DNA of 64,000 nt, taken from NCBI GenBank assembly GCA_015689705.1, contig WVSN01000002.1, positions 1-64,000 on the forward strand, read 5' to 3'. The stretch is from Rhodobacterales bacterium HKCCE3408 (GTDB lineage Bacteria; Pseudomonadota; Alphaproteobacteria; Rhodobacterales; Rhodobacteraceae). Within the stretch, counting starts at the first letter, position 1; the number at the start of each line of letters is the position of its first letter. The translations under genes were made by a program, and so were the position numbers. Positions 62,809 to 64,000 of the stretch are shown here, in pieces. Under the pieces are notes generated by a model that saw nothing but the letters and a program-made list of their open reading frames with translations, searched no databases and had not been told where the DNA came from.

Positions 62809-64000
62809 TCAGGGCGCGTCCAGCGCGTCCCTCAGGTCGTAGAGGATCTGCAGCGCCTCGCGCGGGGTAAGCGTGTCCGGATGGACGTCGCGCAGGCGGG
62901 CCTCGACGGTCGAGGTTTTCTTCGGCGGCGCGGGGGTGGCGGCGCGGAAGAGCGGCAGGTCGTCGATGATGGCCTTCGCCTTCGCCTTCGCACCGCCCTC
63001 GCGGTCGCCGCGTTCCAATGCTTCGAGCACTTCCTGCGCGCGGGCGATCACTGCCTGCGGCAGCCCGGCGAGCCGGGCGACCTGCACGCCGTAGGACCGG
63101 TCGGCAGCGCCGTCGCGGACCTCGTGCAGGAAGATCACCTCGCCCTCCCATTCCTTCACCGCCACGGTCGCGTTCCGGACCTCCGGCAGGCGGCCGGCCA
63201 GTTGCGTGAGTTCGTGGTAATGGGTCGCGAACAGCGCGCGGCAGCGGTTCGCGGCCTGGAGCTGTTCCAGCACCGCCCAGGCGATCGACAGCCCGTCATA
63301 GGTCGCCGTGCCGCGGCCGATCTCGTCGAGGATCACGAGGGCGCGGTCGTCGGCCTGGTTCAGGATCGAGGCGGTTTCGACCATCTCGACCATGAAGGTG
63401 GAGCGGCCGCGGGCGAGATCGTCGGAGGCGCCGACGCGGGAGAAGACCTGGGAGACCAGGCCGATCCGGGCCGAGCGCGCGGGCACGAAGCTGCCCATCT
63501 GCGCGAGAATGGCGATCAGGGCGTTCTGCCGCAGCCAGGTCGATTTGCCGGCCATGTTCGGGCCGGTCAGCAGCGTGATCGCCGCGCCGTCCTCGGCCGT
63601 GAGGCTGCAGTCGTTGGCGATGAAGGGCTGGCCGTCGCGGGACAGCGCCGCCTCGACGACCGGGTGGCGGCCGGCCTCGATCTCGAAGGCGCGGCTGTCG
63701 TCGATCTGCGGCGCGGTCCAGTCGCGTTCGGCGGCGAGCGCGGCCAGCGCGGCGGCGACGTCAAGCTCGGCCAGCGCGCGGGCGGCGTCGGCGATCCCGG
63801 TCTGTGCCTCCAGCACGGCCGTGGCGAGACGGCGGAACAGCGCGGTCTCGATCTCGGATGCGCGGGCGCCGGCATTGAGGATCTTGGTCTCGAGCTCGGA
63901 CAGCTCGACCGTCGTGAAGCGCACCGCGCTGGCGGTGGTCTGGCGGTGGATGAAGCGCTCGGACAAAGGCGGCGACAGCATCTTCTGCGCATGGGTCGCG
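62809..64000 (-). CDS. mutS: DNA mismatch repair protein MutS, C-terminal part
   Basis: MutS recognises mismatches and couples to MutL through its ATPase. About 397 C-terminal codons are present; the frame stays open to the window edge, so the N-terminal mismatch-binding and connector domains lie outside. Visible: clamp/core helices, Walker [15 protein letters not shown], Walker [16 protein letters not shown] and [18 protein letters not shown]. The internal ATG at 63981 is not the start, because the upstream THAQK fits MutS. Confidence 0.95.
   Translation of the reverse strand, partial: ATHAQKMLSPPLSERFIHRQTTASAVRFTTVELSELETKILNAGARASEIETALFRRLATAVLEAQTGIADAARALAELDVAAALAALAAERDWTAPQIDDSRAFEIEAGRHPVVEAALSRDGQPFIANDCSLTAEDGAAITLLTGPNMAGKSTWLRQNALIAILAQMGSFVPARSARIGLVSQVFSRVGASDDLARGRSTFMVEMVETASILNQADDRALVILDEIGRGTATYDGLSIAWAVLEQLQAANRCRALFATHYHELTQLAGRLPEVRNATVAVKEWEGEVIFLHEVRDGAADRSYGVQVARLAGLPQAVIARAQEVLEALERGDREGGAKAKAKAIIDDLPLFRAATPAPPKKTSTVEARLRDVHPDTLTPREALQILYDLRDALDAP

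Overview
The window is about 64 kb of GC-rich alphaproteobacterial chromosome. It carries most of the photosynthesis gene cluster (PGC) of a purple, bacteriochlorophyll-a-producing member of the Rhodobacteraceae (Rhodobacter/Rhodovulum/Roseobacter group), followed by an origin-proximal housekeeping region. The assignment rests on the gene order (bchD-bchO-cycA-hemA-puhE-acsF-bciE-puhCBA-lhaA-bchMLHBNF, ppaA-ppsR-bchG-bchP-idi, dxs-pufCMLABQ-bchZYXC-crtFE, crtD-crtC), on an aerobic-type cyclase (acsF with bciE), and on the hslV/hslU, secB, maf-aroE-coaE-dnaQ and hemJ-rho-mnmE-mnmG-rsmG-parA-parB neighbourhoods.

Layout. 1-2457: end of a plus-strand bchD-bchO unit (bchI presumably lies upstream). 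2504-18356: a long minus-strand superoperon read from bchF down to hemA, ending at cycA. It holds the dark protochlorophyllide reductase (BchNBL), the Mg-chelatase H subunit, BchM, the cyclase, the RC-H subunit and its assembly factors, and 5-aminolevulinate synthase. 18357-18689: divergent control region with two PpsR/CrtJ palindromes (TGT-N12-ACA). 18690-24874: plus-strand regulators ppaA-ppsR, then bchG, a PucC-like transporter, bchP and idi. 24948-38244: minus-strand dxs, then the second superoperon crtEF-bchCXYZ-pufQBALMC. 38336-40737: plus-strand crtD-crtC. Seven perfect TGT-N12-ACA operators sit at four control points (bchF/ppaA, bchG, bchC, crtE/crtD), so PpsR with its cobalamin-binding partner PpaA probably represses most of these operons together.

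40840-64000 is housekeeping: hslV, two membrane proteins and hslU in one overlapping chain; ridA; an Smr protein, mltA and a Tim44-like protein; fxsA, secB, dnaQ, coaE, aroE, maf; a 410-bp gap that is a candidate chromosome origin; hemJ, rho, mnmE, mnmG, rsmG, parA, parB with two parS sites inside coding DNA; hemW, rdgB, rph; hrcA, grpE; and the C-terminal part of mutS.

Points that stand out: two tightly packed, unrecognised small ORFs between bchX and bchY; a PufC cytochrome lacking its first CXXCH haem site; a crtC whose conserved N-terminus lies inside crtD without a nearby ATG/GTG/TTG; a PpsR operator ending 2 bp before the bchG start codon; an intergenic-type palindromic repeat inserted in frame in bchB; and a PGC lying next to the origin/par region. 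I saw no tRNA, rRNA, CRISPR array, insertion sequence or phage gene.
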